A stretch of DNA of 33,753 bases from Candidatus Neomicrothrix sp. UBA7388 (GCA_002470695.1 DKNM01000134.1:1-33753); one strand, 5' to 3'. Counted from the first letter of the stretch, positions 25,218 to 33,753 are shown. The notes: generated from the sequence alone by a model not told the origin. Numbers and translations are program-made.

Positions 25218-26210
25218 TCATTCGCTGTTTAGGTTTATTTCCCAAAGCACTTGATCTAAACAATCGCCTGCTGAGATTGAAGGGAATTGGCATGGCCTCT
25301 CTTTGGTAACTGTTGAAGGTACAGGCGCCAAGAGGGTCCAAGGGGTCGGGTGACAAAATTGAACAACGCTGAGACGGTCTTGTAGCTGGCCTTCATCAGC
25401 AACTACTCGATGCCATCCGACTGGGATCAGTCCATTGGTCAGTCGTTCGAGCATTATCCCAGTGTTGATAATTACGTAGCCTTCTGGTGGTGAGGCATCT
25501 ACCCACTTATTTTCGACTTTGACCTGAAGGCCTCTAGCTGTAGCCCTTGGTAGAGCTGTTATGAGATTGATATCACCGTGCTCCTCTGCCCAAACATGCC
25601 CCTCTGATCCTCCATTGGGAGCGTCGATCATAGAGGGGTAGCGAATAGCTCTTGTTAGGTGCGAGCCGTACTGCAGCATCGTGTCAAAAAAGTGTTCATC
25701 AACACCTATTCCACTTGCGATGATTCTGAGAAATCGAGTCTGCAAATCGACCAATTGTTCGTGAAATTCACTTAAGACTGAAGCGGATTCCGGTATGTGG
25801 TTTGAGGGGAAAACGGGCTCTCCATATCGGTGTGGGTATCGGTCGCGAAGCGGGTGCCCCTCTGGCAGTGGGGCACCCCAATTGAGCATTTCCTTCCAGT
25901 CTGGAGTGTTGGAAATAGCTGCGGTTTCAACTAGTAGCCCTGTGTAACCGGTTTGACCGCGGGATCCTGTAGCAACGTACTCTGACTTCTCCTCTGTTGA
26001 AAGTGAGAAAAATCTCTCTAGCACGTCGTAGGTTTCATCAAGCATTATTTCCGAAAGGTCATGCTTTGTGTATACGAATCCTGTTGCGAGGCTTGTCATT
26101 ACGCCATCGATAACGGCTTGACGTTGTTTAGCGTCACCTCGCTCAAACGCCAAAAGGTCTACATCTAAAATGTCAGTCATTGGGACTAACGGTATGTCGG
26201 TTTGGGTCAA
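25218..26210 (-). CDS. 2OG-Fe(II) oxygenase, isopenicillin N synthase-like family
   Basis: The 330-residue product has the DIOX_N-type start (MTSLATGFVYTKHDLSE) and the double-stranded beta helix with the iron ligands His and Asp in EEHGDINLITAL and the distal His in GWHRVVADEGQLQDRLSVVQF, where the RxS motif for 2-oxoglutarate follows. The substrate is not evident; relatives act on small metabolites. The frame begins with TTG 26210, which overlaps the stop of the NadD-like gene by 4 bp (TTGA); ATG 26180 is an alternative. It is the last gene of the gcvT-gcvP-selD array. Confidence 0.92.
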   Translation of the reverse strand: MTQTDIPLVPMTDILDVDLLAFERGDAKQRQAVIDGVMTSLATGFVYTKHDLSEIMLDETYDVLERFFSLSTEEKSEYVATGSRGQTGYTGLLVETAAISNTPDWKEMLNWGAPLPEGHPLRDRYPHRYGEPVFPSNHIPESASVLSEFHEQLVDLQTRFLRIIASGIGVDEHFFDTMLQYGSHLTRAIRYPSMIDAPNGGSEGHVWAEEHGDINLITALPRATARGLQVKVENKWVDASPPEGYVIINTGIMLERLTNGLIPVGWHRVVADEGQLQDRLSVVQFCHPTPWTLLAPVPSTVTKERPCQFPSISAGDCLDQVLWEINLNSE

Positions 26211-26782
26211 TTGTCAGCGACATTTTCAGCGAGCCAGCGTTCGTAGCGCGAAGGGTCTGTCCAAGCTCCGGTTAGTTGATCAAAATCCAGAGCGGCCTGG
26301 AGCATCAGTCCCGTAGTTCCCATCCTTGCCTGGGAACTAGAAACGGAGTCCAGATCGTTTGGAATGGGCAGTTCTAATTCGGACGGCGTTTTAAGGTTGC
26401 CCCTGGGGGCTATTGCCACTCGGGGTAGACGCCTGATTGCGTCGTCTCGGAGCGAAATGTCATTCTCGTAAAAAATGGGATCTTGGATTTGGTGCCACTT
26501 ATCTGCTCCCATCACTAACACGTCGTAGCCAGCTGCAATGTCTGCCAAAAGTTGCTTTTCGGTAATTTCGATTGTCAACCAGTCGATTTCGTCTGCAACA
26601 TTGCAGAGAACCGAAATTCGATGCTCGAAGAGTGGTCTTGCTACTGACTCTTTGGCTAGGGCGATTTTGCTTACGGCCCAGATGACGGAATCGACGTTAT
26701 GGTGGCTTCTTACCGCTTCGGATATGGCGAGGTGGGCAATTGTTGGTGGATTGAAGGAACCAGGATAGATAGCGGTGCTCAT
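26207..26782 (-). CDS. NadD-like nucleotidyltransferase
   Basis: The 191-residue product has the cytidylyltransferase-fold start YPGSFNPPTIAHLAISEAV (the HxGH-equivalent is TIAH at residues 14-17), a mid-region VLVMGADKWHQI, and a C-terminal SSSQARMG in the place where NadD has SSTxIR. It may adenylate nicotinate mononucleotide, but the altered end motif and weak central region leave room for another substrate. ATG 26782 is 1 bp from the DnaJ-like stop and the end overlaps the oxygenase start, so it is strictly coupled in the operon. No RsfS or obg gene, the usual nadD company, is seen. Confidence 0.72.
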   Translation of the reverse strand: MSTAIYPGSFNPPTIAHLAISEAVRSHHNVDSVIWAVSKIALAKESVARPLFEHRISVLCNVADEIDWLTIEITEKQLLADIAAGYDVLVMGADKWHQIQDPIFYENDISLRDDAIRRLPRVAIAPRGNLKTPSELELPIPNDLDSVSSSQARMGTTGLMLQAALDFDQLTGAWTDPSRYERWLAENVADN

Positions 26783-26783
26783 C

Positions 26784-27494
26784 TCAAACTCTCCTGCCTG
26801 TCAAAGTTCTCAGAGTCCTGGGATTTCCTCCTAGTTCAATTTCCAGTTCCCGGCTAATTCCGTGCGCCAGGTTGTCCCAGATTCGATCGAGGAGTTGTGC
26901 TGTATTCACAATTGGCGGATCAAACGAGTTTTCTTGGGACCTACGAATAAATTGTTGCGAGTATTCTCTAAGGCTTACTAAAGCGGTTGCTAACCCTAAG
27001 TCGAGGGGAGTAGCGCCTGCTTGCCTTGCCAGCTTGACTCGGCGCTCAGTTTCTAAGCCGAAATTGTCAGTTATGGGTTTCGCAAGCTCTTGATAGATGG
27101 ACCGTTGAATTCCGTGCCGAATAGCTAGGGCTAGTGTGGCACTGGTGCTTGCCTCTCGGCCGTGCCGCAATGCTTGCAGCCGCAAACCGGCGAACCAAGA
27201 CATTTTGCGACTCGGGCGATAGTCGGAAGAGTCGGCTGTGGAAGTCTTAGATTTGGCGGATTTTTGTTTCAGCTTTTGGTCGTAGGACTCTCTTAAGGCG
27301 GGGTCAGAAAGTACTGACCATGCCTCGTTGAGTTCTTGCATCTTTGAGCGGTTGCCCGAATTGCGATCGGGGTGAAAAAGAAACGCGAGCTTGCGGTATG
27401 CCCTGCGCAGGGAGTCATAATCAGCATCAGGAGAGACTCCAAGGGTTTCGTATAGCGAAGACCTTGAGTTGTCACCGGGCAATGGCTCTGTCAT
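26784..27494 (-). CDS. J-domain (DnaJ-like) protein
   Basis: The N-terminal J-domain (residues 14-75) reads LYETLGVSPDADYDSLRRAYRKLAFLF with the essential HPD at 41-43, then NEAWSVLSDPALRESYD. J-domains stimulate the ATPase of Hsp70. The remaining 160 residues lack the G/F-rich region and the zinc-binding CxxCxGxG repeats of true DnaJ, and I do not recognise them; they are rich in Arg and Leu and predicted helical by eye. It starts 2 bp after the selD stop. A helper for a specific client is plausible but unproven. Confidence 0.85.
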   Translation of the reverse strand: MTEPLPGDNSRSSLYETLGVSPDADYDSLRRAYRKLAFLFHPDRNSGNRSKMQELNEAWSVLSDPALRESYDQKLKQKSAKSKTSTADSSDYRPSRKMSWFAGLRLQALRHGREASTSATLALAIRHGIQRSIYQELAKPITDNFGLETERRVKLARQAGATPLDLGLATALVSLREYSQQFIRRSQENSFDPPIVNTAQLLDRIWDNLAHGISRELEIELGGNPRTLRTLTGRRV

Positions 27495-27496
27495 GG

Positions 27497-28555
27497 CTAC
27501 TCTTGGAGGAGAATGTGGCCGGGTTCGCCTGACTCTAAGACGCCCACTATGGCGGCGTCGTGCCCAGAATCTCGCAGATATAAAACCGCTGCTTGTGCGG
27601 CTTCAGAATCGCACGAGAATATTAATCCCCCCGAAGTTTGAGCATCCGCGAGGATTAGACGGTTAGTGCTGGATCCACCATCCAAGAATGGTTCAAGAAA
27701 CGCCAAGTTACGGTCCGTGCCGCCGGCCACAAATCCTCCTTCAACAAGGGCCCGAACGTCAGGCAGAAGCGGCACCGCTGCTGTGTCTATGGATGCAGAA
27801 AGCCCGCTAGCTTTAGCTAATTCATATAGGTGACCCAAGAGCCCGAAGCCAGTGATATCGGTTGCTGCGGTGGCTTTTGCCTGTTGAGCGGCCTCCGCTG
27901 CTTGTGCATTGAGTCTCGTCATCTCACGAACCCCAGCTTTGTAAATCTCGCTTAGCCAGCCGTTTTCGGTGATGGCTTCAGGGTCAGATCTTTTGATTGC
28001 TGTAGCTAATAGGCCGGTTCCGATTGGTTTAGTGAGAACAAGGCTTTGCCCGGCTACGCCCCCACCGTTGGTGATGACAGCATCAGGTGCGACTTCGCCG
28101 ACAACTGACATTCCGTACATGGGTTCTGGGCCATCTACCGTGTGTCCTCCGGCTATTACCCACGATCCAGCTTCTGCGGCCGTCTGGCCTCCAAGCAGAA
28201 CTTTTTCTAAAATCTCTAGTTCAAGTTCGTCGCGCGGCCAAGCTACCAAGTTGAGAGCGAATAAGGGTTTACCCCCCATGGCGTAAATGTCGCTCACAGC
28301 GTTGGCCGCTGAGATTTGTCCCCAAAGTCCTGCGTCGTCGACAATGGGGGTGAAGAAATCTGCGGTAGCAATGAGAGCGTCGCCACCCGGGCGGAGCCAT
28401 ACTGCTGCATCATCGCTGTTTTCTGACCCCACTAGCAGGTTCTCATTATTGGGAGCTGGCAAATTGCGCAACACGTGCGCAAGGTCGCTGGGACCGAGCT
28501 TGCAAGCTCAACCAGCCCCATGGCTGTATTGAGTTAGTCGTATTAAACGTGTCAC
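27497..28555 (-). CDS. selD: Selenide, water dikinase containing selenocysteine (in-frame TGA)
   Basis: SelD makes selenophosphate from selenide and ATP for selenocysteine and selenouridine synthesis. A conventional call from GTG 28474 gives 325 residues but lacks the active site. Reading upstream in the same frame through TGA 28510-28508 gives MTRLIRLTQYSHGAG-U-ACK followed by LGPSDLAHVLRNLP, starting at GTG 28555. IRLTQYSHGAG is the same as E. coli SelD, where the next residue is catalytic Cys17; here it is selenocysteine, residue 16, with the essential Lys19. Full length is 352 residues, normal for SelD. Downstream blocks are intact: DDAAVW, ATADFFTPIVDD, ANAVSDIYAMGGKP, IAGGHTVDGPEPMYG, TDITGFGLLGHL and DAQTSGGL. 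It follows the nucleoside hydrolase by 23 bp and precedes the J-domain gene by 2 bp. Confidence 0.93.
28464..28510 (-). promoter_or_regulatory. Candidate bacterial SECIS region after the selD TGA
   Basis: Two stem-loops follow the TGA (28510-28508) on the coding strand. The first (28503-28479) pairs GCAAG with CTTGC, then TCG with CGA across a C-C mismatch, leaving the 7-nt loop GUCCCAG, which begins with GU. The second (28482-28464) is a perfect 7-bp stem TTGCGCA/TGCGCAA with loop CGUGU, about 32 nt after the TGA. A 14-bp palindrome (28496-28509) starting inside the TGA competes with the first. Bacterial SECIS hairpins carry a G near the start of the loop at roughly this distance. Which one SelB would bind cannot be settled by eye. 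Confidence 0.55.
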
Positions 28556-28578
28556 AACACCACGGTATCTTTTAGCTG

Positions 28579-29508
28579 CTAGTTATCCGAATAAGTTTTG
28601 ATGACGTCAAAGAGAATATTCATTCCTTTATCGCGATCGATTTCATACCCGACCTGACAATTCGATGCCCGATCTGACCACCTACGTTCGTCAATGACTG
28701 TCATTCCTCTCGTAACTATTCCTTCGGTCTCTACCGACACATTTCGGCTTTCGAACGAGAAGATTTCCGGGTGTGTAATAGCTAGTACAGCGCATGGGTC
28801 GTGAAGCGGTACCTGCTGGCCGAAAGTCCGTTGCTGGTAGGAACGCAAGTAAAAATCAAAAAGTTCAGCCGCGAATACGGCTGGGGGATTATTAATTTCT
28901 CGAAGGCGTAAAATTGTCTCTTCGTCAACGCCGAATTGGTGGGTCAGATTCAGGCCGGCCATGAAAAGATTCGCGAAACCGGCTGAAAACACAACTGAGG
29001 CGGCGTGGGGGTCGGCCCACACGTTGAACTCAGCTACCGGCGTGACATTGCCAGCGCCGGCACTTCCCCCCATGAGTGATACTCCGGCAACCCGTTGGAC
29101 AATGTCTGGTGCCTGCAGTATTGCCACGGCAATGTTGGTAAGCGGGCCGACAGGCACTAGCCAAACCTCGTCATGTTCGCGGACCGTGTCGATAATGAAT
29201 TGGACCGCATCGGAACTAGTCGCTTGCCGAGTCACTTTGTGTCTAGTTGGCCCATCTAGACCTGTTTTGCCATGTACTTCTTCAGCGTGTTTGGGGGGAA
29301 TCAGAAGGGGCTTATTGGCGCCCATGTGAACGCCGGCGTCTAGATCAACTAGTTCCGCGAGAATAAGGGCATTCTCGGTGGTGAGATCCACTGATACGTT
29401 GCCAGATACTGTTGTAATGCCGAGTATTTCGGTTAGCTGAGCGGCCACCATGATCGCGACCGCATCATCGTGGCCGGGATCACAGTCAAGAATTATTTTG
29501 GGTTTCAC
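28579..29508 (-). CDS. Inosine-uridine-preferring nucleoside hydrolase family
   Basis: The enzyme hydrolyses the N-glycosidic bond of ribonucleosides. The 309-residue product has the calcium-binding start IILDCDPGHDDAVAIMVAA (Asp8, Asp10, Asp14, Asp15), then VSGNVSVDLTTENAL, LVPVGPLTNIAVAIL, LMGGSAGAGNVTPVAEFNVWADPHAA and HDPCAVLAITHPE carrying a further metal-ligand Asp. GTG 29508 overlaps the stop of the upstream DinB-like gene (GTGA), so they are coupled. The natural base preference cannot be read from sequence. Confidence 0.95.
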   Translation of the reverse strand: MKPKIILDCDPGHDDAVAIMVAAQLTEILGITTVSGNVSVDLTTENALILAELVDLDAGVHMGANKPLLIPPKHAEEVHGKTGLDGPTRHKVTRQATSSDAVQFIIDTVREHDEVWLVPVGPLTNIAVAILQAPDIVQRVAGVSLMGGSAGAGNVTPVAEFNVWADPHAASVVFSAGFANLFMAGLNLTHQFGVDEETILRLREINNPPAVFAAELFDFYLRSYQQRTFGQQVPLHDPCAVLAITHPEIFSFESRNVSVETEGIVTRGMTVIDERRWSDRASNCQVGYEIDRDKGMNILFDVIKTYSDN

Positions 29509-30221
29509 AGCCTGTCCATTCCGGGCCCATTCTCGTTGGTGTCGCCCCAGTAATGAGGCAGGCGCAGGTAGCCGACTCGAGGTAGTTCGACTTTTGTTTC
29601 CAAACCTTGATACGTCTTGAGGCGCTGGATAGTTCGGACATGACTCAAGAGCTCATAGAAGACCATCCAGAGTGAGCCTTCTAGGTTGTATGTAATGCTT
29701 GAACTATCTTCCTGCGAAACCTCCGCGCCGCGGGGCAGAGTGGTGATCACGTATTTCCAAAAATTTGTGCCCCGGACCGTTTGCATCTCGGAACGCAGCT
29801 GATCGATGGTGTGTTCTGTCACAAGCTGATCTAGCCAGCTGACGCCAACCTCGAGCTTCTCAATCAAGTCTGGGACTTCCCAAAACTTGTTTGGGTTAAG
29901 TACTCGATCCCACTTGCTGTTGGGTCCCATTTGGTGGTCGAGCCAGTTGATTGGTTCTGGGATATCTCCGTCTGGCCATAGTAAATGTCCAGCTCGGCGT
30001 TTTGTGAAGACTAAGGAGTCCCATGCCATATGAGAAATTTGAGTTCGGCAAGACCACCACATCCACTCTTTGTCAGGTGATGGGTCATGAAAATCGAGTT
30101 GCTCGTTGGAGAGGGTTTCTGTTTCTGCCTCTACCCAAGTGATTATGTGGCGATACCAAGGCATGATGCCATCCATTGGTGAACTGGGCATCTCTAGAAC
30201 TGCCGGATCGGTTGCTGCCAT
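29505..30221 (-). CDS. DinB-like four-helix protein (uncertain)
   Basis: I do not recognise a named family with certainty. The 238-residue product has the layout of DinB-superfamily proteins: a helix with WYRHIITWVEAETETLSNEQLDF, then TQISHMAWDSLVFTKR (a His in the second helix) and near the end MVFYELLSHVRTIQRLK (a second His), which could be part of the metal triad. It is rich in Trp (WMWWSC). Some members of this superfamily are mycothiol-dependent enzymes, which would suit the mycothiol-using host, but the specific link is inference. It lies between gcvP (36 bp upstream) and the nucleoside hydrolase (4-bp overlap). Confidence 0.6.
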   Translation of the reverse strand: MAATDPAVLEMPSSPMDGIMPWYRHIITWVEAETETLSNEQLDFHDPSPDKEWMWWSCRTQISHMAWDSLVFTKRRAGHLLWPDGDIPEPINWLDHQMGPNSKWDRVLNPNKFWEVPDLIEKLEVGVSWLDQLVTEHTIDQLRSEMQTVRGTNFWKYVITTLPRGAEVSQEDSSSITYNLEGSLWMVFYELLSHVRTIQRLKTYQGLETKVELPRVGYLRLPHYWGDTNENGPGMDRL

Positions 30222-30257
30222 TATCTCGTGCTTCTCCTATTTCTTCTCTCGGGATCG

Positions 30258-33107
30258 TTAGACGTTTTCGAAGGAGCGTGGGTCAGGACAACTGCATATC
30301 AGGTTACGGTCGCCGTGTGCTCCGTCAATTCTGCTGACCGGCGGCCAATATTTATTTTCCCGAACCGCTTCTAACGGAAAGGCTGCCTCTTCCCGAGAGT
30401 AGGGCCGGTGCCAGTCACTTCGCATCAAATCTTCGGCGGGATGTGGAGCGTTTACGAGAGGATTGTCATCACTGGGCCACTCTCCGCTCTCCACGCGTCC
30501 GATTTCCTTTCGAATTTGGATCATGGCATCGCAGAAGCGATCGATTTCACTTTTAGATTCACTTTCAGTGGGCTCCACCATCAGTGTTCCTTGGACCGGA
30601 AATGACATAGTCGGAGCGTGGAAGCCATAGTCGATTAAGCGTTTCGCAACATCATCTACCGTGATGTTCCCGGGCAGTGATCTGAGGTCAATTATGCACT
30701 CATGTGCTACAAGACCTGACTTGCCGCGGAAGAGCACCGGATAGCTCGAATCCAGCCTGTTCGCTGCATAGTTAGCGTTCAGGATTGCGACAGCTGTCGC
30801 TCGCTTGAGGCCTTCTGGCCCCATCATTGCTATGTACATCCAAGGGATCGGGAGTATGCCAGCGGACCCCCAAGGTGCTCCAGCAATAGCTCCGCACCCT
30901 GTGTCTGGACCGGCTTCGGGAACGAGGGAATGGTTGGGCAGAAATTCCGAGAGATGGTTTTTGACGGCAACTGGACCTATTCCGGGTCCGCCTCCCCCAT
31001 GGGGGATGCAGAAGGTTTTGTGGAGGTTTAGGTGACTTACATCTGCGCCGAAGGCTCCAGGAGCAGCGAGTCCTACAAGGGCATTCAGGTTGGCTCCATC
31101 AACGTATACCTGTCCTCCTGCTGAATGCACTAATTCGCAGATTTGACTAATGCCCTCTTCGAACACTCCATGGGTCGAGGGGTAGGTGACCATCACCGCA
31201 GCTAGGTCTTGTGCGTGCTTTGAGGTCTTGGCCTCAAGGTCACTTAGTGAAACGTCACCGTCATCGTCGCACTCCACGACGATGACTCGCATTCCCGCCA
31301 TTACCGCCGAAGCCGCATTTGTTCCGTGAGCTGAGGAAGGTATTAGACAAATATCTCGGTGATTATCTCCTTTCGACTCGTGGAAGCGCTTAATTGCCAA
31401 CAACCCAGCAAACTCACCTTGAGATCCAGCATTGGGCTGTAACGAAATTTGGTCGTAACCGGTGCAGGCCAGCAACCAGCTCTCAAGCTCTCTGATGAGT
31501 GTGAGGTAGCCTTCCGCTTGAGATAGGGGGGCGAAGGGGTGAATATCCGCGAACTCAGGCCAAGTTATGGGTTCCATCTCGCTACTGGCATTTAACTTCA
31601 TGGTGCAGCTGCCGAGCGGAATCATGCTTCGGTCTAGGGCCACGTCTTTGTCTGAAAGGCGACGTATGTACCTCAGTAGTTCAGTTTCGGAGCGGTAGCT
31701 GTTGAAAACTCGATGGGTTAGAAAAGCCGATGACCGCTTGAGGCCATAAGGAATTCCTACTATCTCACTCATAGACGGTTGCGTATTTGCATCAGCCTCG
31801 AAACAAGCAGCCAAGATGTCTACGGTTTTGTCTTCGCAGAGTTCATCCAAAGCCACGAGAACCGTGTCGCTGTCTACCTGCCGAAGGTTTATGCCAGCGC
31901 TGAGGGCACTCCTAACGACTTCGCCGGCACGGTTTGGTACTTGGACAGTCAATGTGTCGAAAAATGTTTCACTTGCCAGATTGAGTCCGGATTCGGTCAA
32001 GCGTGAAGCCAATTTTGCGGTCAAGTCGTGAACACGTTGCGCAATTCGGCGCAAACCCTCAGGGCCGTGCCAGACCGCATACATAGAAGCGATCACAGCC
32101 AGCAAGACTTGCGCTGTGCATATGTTGCTAGTGGCTTTTTCTCGGCGTATATGTTGTTCTCTGGTTTGAAGAGCTAGGCGTGCTGCTGGCCGGTTCCCGG
32201 CATCAACGGACATTCCTACTAGGCGGCCCGGTAATGCTCGCTTGTGTTCTTCTTTCGCTGCCAAAAAACCTGCGTGTGGCCCGCCGAAGCCTAGGGGTAC
32301 GCCAAACCTTTGCGAGGTGCCCACAACTAAATCTGCGCCTAATTCCCCGGGCGGGGTTAATAGGCAGAGAGCGAGAAGATCAGCGGCTACACAAAGAATG
32401 CCGTTCGCTTGATGTAGTCGGTCGCTCAGATCGCTGATGTCACAGATTCTTCCAGAGGAACCTGGATACTGGACTAGTGCTCCGTAATGCTTCGTGTTAT
32501 CGAGTTCAGTCCAAGCATCCCCAAATTGAATGTCGATACCTAAAGCGCGTGCGCGAGTGCGGACCACATCGATGGTCTGAGGGTGGCAGTCCGAATCAAC
32601 AAAAAATGATTGGGCTGCGCTTTTGGAGAGCCGTCTAGCCATTGTCATCGCTTCAGCTGCTGCCGTGCTTTCGTCCAGCAAAGAACTGTTAGCAATTTCC
32701 ATAGCTGTCAGATCGCAAACGAGGGTTTGGTAGTTGAGAAGAGCCTCGAGTCGTCCCTGACTGATTTCTGGCTGGTATGGCGTGTATGCGGTATACCAAG
32801 ACGGATTCTCTAGAACTGTGCGTACGACAACCGGTGGAGTGATAGTTCCGTAGTAGCCGAGACCGATCAGCGATTTGACGGGCTGATTTAACCGCGCAAT
32901 TTCGCGTATTCTTTGCGTTGCCTGGGCCTCTGACATTGGTTCCGGCAAGGCGAGCGGCGTTGGCTGTTGAATGCCGGCCGGGATCACTGCCTTGCAAAGC
33001 GCTTCGAGTGAAGAGAAACCGATGCTGTCGAGCATCGAGTTGATTTCCTCATCGCGTGGCCCTATGTGGCGACTTTGGAATGAGCTATCGAAATTGTTCT
33101 CAGTCAT
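30258..33107 (-). CDS. gcvP: Glycine dehydrogenase (decarboxylating), P protein
   Basis: The PLP enzyme decarboxylates glycine and loads the aminomethyl group onto GcvH. The 949-residue product is the fused single-chain form. Conserved stretches include [92 protein letters not shown] and the PLP lysine at about residue 697 in [18 protein letters not shown]. It starts 7 bp after gcvT, so the two form one operon; gcvH lies 20 kb away in the window with garA. In mycobacteria gcvB is also near, but not adjacent to, gcvH. Confidence 0.98.
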   Translation of the reverse strand: MTENNFDSSFQSRHIGPRDEEINSMLDSIGFSSLEALCKAVIPAGIQQPTPLALPEPMSEAQATQRIREIARLNQPVKSLIGLGYYGTITPPVVVRTVLENPSWYTAYTPYQPEISQGRLEALLNYQTLVCDLTAMEIANSSLLDESTAAAEAMTMARRLSKSAAQSFFVDSDCHPQTIDVVRTRARALGIDIQFGDAWTELDNTKHYGALVQYPGSSGRICDISDLSDRLHQANGILCVAADLLALCLLTPPGELGADLVVGTSQRFGVPLGFGGPHAGFLAAKEEHKRALPGRLVGMSVDAGNRPAARLALQTREQHIRREKATSNICTAQVLLAVIASMYAVWHGPEGLRRIAQRVHDLTAKLASRLTESGLNLASETFFDTLTVQVPNRAGEVVRSALSAGINLRQVDSDTVLVALDELCEDKTVDILAACFEADANTQPSMSEIVGIPYGLKRSSAFLTHRVFNSYRSETELLRYIRRLSDKDVALDRSMIPLGSCTMKLNASSEMEPITWPEFADIHPFAPLSQAEGYLTLIRELESWLLACTGYDQISLQPNAGSQGEFAGLLAIKRFHESKGDNHRDICLIPSSAHGTNAASAVMAGMRVIVVECDDDGDVSLSDLEAKTSKHAQDLAAVMVTYPSTHGVFEEGISQICELVHSAGGQVYVDGANLNALVGLAAPGAFGADVSHLNLHKTFCIPHGGGGPGIGPVAVKNHLSEFLPNHSLVPEAGPDTGCGAIAGAPWGSAGILPIPWMYIAMMGPEGLKRATAVAILNANYAANRLDSSYPVLFRGKSGLVAHECIIDLRSLPGNITVDDVAKRLIDYGFHAPTMSFPVQGTLMVEPTESESKSEIDRFCDAMIQIRKEIGRVESGEWPSDDNPLVNAPHPAEDLMRSDWHRPYSREEAAFPLEAVRENKYWPPVSRIDGAHGDRNLICSCPDPRSFENV

Positions 33108-33114
33108 TAAATTC

Positions 33115-33753
33115 TCAAGTCCTTTTGTAGTTGTGGGGTGTAAAGGGAATCGTGGCTACGCGACACGGAAACTCTTTACCCCTTGCGTGAGCAATTAGAG
33201 GTTGTTGGTCGTCGAGGTAGGCGGCGGACGCGTATCCCATGGCGACTGGGTGGCCGCAACTGGGACCGAAACCTCCACTTGTGATGTGACCTATTTCATC
33301 TCCGTTGGCGGTTCTGAGAACGGCATCTTCTCGAATTGGTCGTTTGCTTAAAGAGATAATTCCGACCCTGAGCTTTGAGGCCCCATTGCTTCGTTGGCTC
33401 AAAATCGTTTCAGCTCCAGCGAACCGCATGTCGTCGCGCCGTCGTTTTGGGATGGTCCAAGCGAGGCGAGCTTCTATGGGAGTGGTGGTCTCATTCAGCT
33501 CATGACCGTACAAACATAGACCGGCCTCAAGTCTGAGGCTGTCGCGAGCCCCTAGCCCGCACGGGTAAAGGTCTTGGTTGGAGAGCAGTAATTTGGCGAG
33601 TTGAAGGGCATTTTCGGCACGCACGATTACCTCAAACCCGTCTTCACCTGTGTAGCCGCTGCGGCTGACTTCGCACTCAATGTTGTCAATCTGAAATGGC
33701 ATTGCTTCCATGAAGGCAAGTTTCGGCAAATCGCCGCCAAATCTTGAGAGAAT
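33115..33753 (-). CDS. gcvT: Aminomethyltransferase, T protein, C-terminal part (cut by window edge)
   Basis: GcvT releases ammonia from the H-protein intermediate and passes the one-carbon unit to tetrahydrofolate. The frame is open to the right edge, beginning [14 protein letters not shown], and gives 212 of about 365 residues. Family blocks are [49 protein letters not shown] and [19 protein letters not shown]. The TTG at 33729 is internal, not a start. The promoter and any glycine riboswitch would be outside the window. It leads the eight-gene array that runs to 25218. Confidence 0.96.
   Translation of the reverse strand: MLSRFGGDLPKLAFMEAMPFQIDNIECEVSRSGYTGEDGFEVIVRAENALQLAKLLLSNQDLYPCGLGARDSLRLEAGLCLYGHELNETTTPIEARLAWTIPKRRRDDMRFAGAETILSQRSNGASKLRVGIISLSKRPIREDAVLRTANGDEIGHITSGGFGPSCGHPVAMGYASAAYLDDQQPLIAHARGKEFPCRVATIPFTPHNYKRT

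Noticed and set aside
27497..28474. selD starting at GTG 28474 (325 residues)
   Set aside because: This start leaves out the active-site residue and Lys; the in-frame sequence upstream of it, through a TGA, is clearly SelD, so the gene begins at 28555.
1..33753. CRISPR arrays, insertion sequences, prophage, toxin-antitoxin or defence islands, tRNA genes
   Set aside because: No regularly spaced repeats, transposase, integrase, phage or nuclease-cluster genes, nor tRNA cloverleaf pattern, were seen; the window appears to be ordinary core chromosome.

Overview
The window looks like a chromosomal segment of an actinobacterium, plausibly a mycothiol-producing lineage near the Acidimicrobiia. The class-level placement is an inference. 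The actinobacterial signs are a clear mycothione reductase (mtr), a GarA/OdhI-type FHA protein in the pgsA-gcvH-garA-DUF151-MerR order known from Mycobacterium, a LeuRS with the KMGKS form of the KMSKS loop, a two-subunit methylmalonyl-CoA mutase and an LLM-class (probably F420-dependent) oxidoreductase. Base composition is near 50% GC by eye and the genes are densely packed. I see no insertion sequence, prophage, CRISPR array, tRNA or rRNA.

Layout. 1-2664 (-): methylmalonyl-CoA mutase large subunit (cut by the window edge) and small subunit. 2697-5558 (+): leuS, overlapping tail-to-tail with homoserine kinase (-). 6409-8761 (+): an ILVBL/acetolactate-synthase-like ThDP enzyme and an SRAP (HMCES/YedK) protein. 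8769-9167 (-): HIT protein. 9183-11827 (+): pgsA, gcvH, garA-like zinc ribbon-FHA protein, DUF151 nuclease and MerR regulator. 11842-12252 (-): msrB. 12415-15138: small unknown protein (+), LLM oxidoreductase (-), TauD-like dioxygenase (+) and a small unknown (-). 15139-16029 (+): crotonase, followed by a terminator and a 421-bp gene-free gap. 16451-21911 (-): class V aminotransferase, tartronate-semialdehyde-reductase-like dehydrogenase, AMP-forming acyl-CoA ligase, NicX/M29-like metalloprotein and histidine phosphatase. 22010-25203 (+): serine hydrolase, DsrE-like protein and mtr. 25218-33753 (-): a tight eight-gene array gcvT-gcvP-DinB-like-nucleoside hydrolase-selD-dnaJ-like-nadD-like-2OG oxygenase.

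The most notable result is selD. The open frame that starts at 28474 is only the downstream part of the gene. Reading through an in-frame TGA at 28510-28508 recovers the missing SelD N-terminus from a GTG at 28555, with the hallmark HGAG-U-ACK active site. The gene therefore encodes a selenocysteine-containing SelD, and hairpins that could act as a bacterial SECIS lie just after the TGA. This predicts that the host has a full selenocysteine system (selA, selB, selC) outside the window.

Functional links. All or part of every specific glycine cleavage component (H, P, T) is present, split between the GarA cluster and the selD operon. A glyoxylate-type aminotransferase and a tartronate-semialdehyde-reductase-like enzyme lie between them, so glycine/serine/glyoxylate metabolism recurs in this region. 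Methylmalonyl-CoA mutase, acyl-CoA ligase, crotonase and the ILVBL-like enzyme point to acyl-CoA breakdown. Mycothione reductase, MsrB, the DsrE-like protein and selD point to thiol/selenium redox chemistry.
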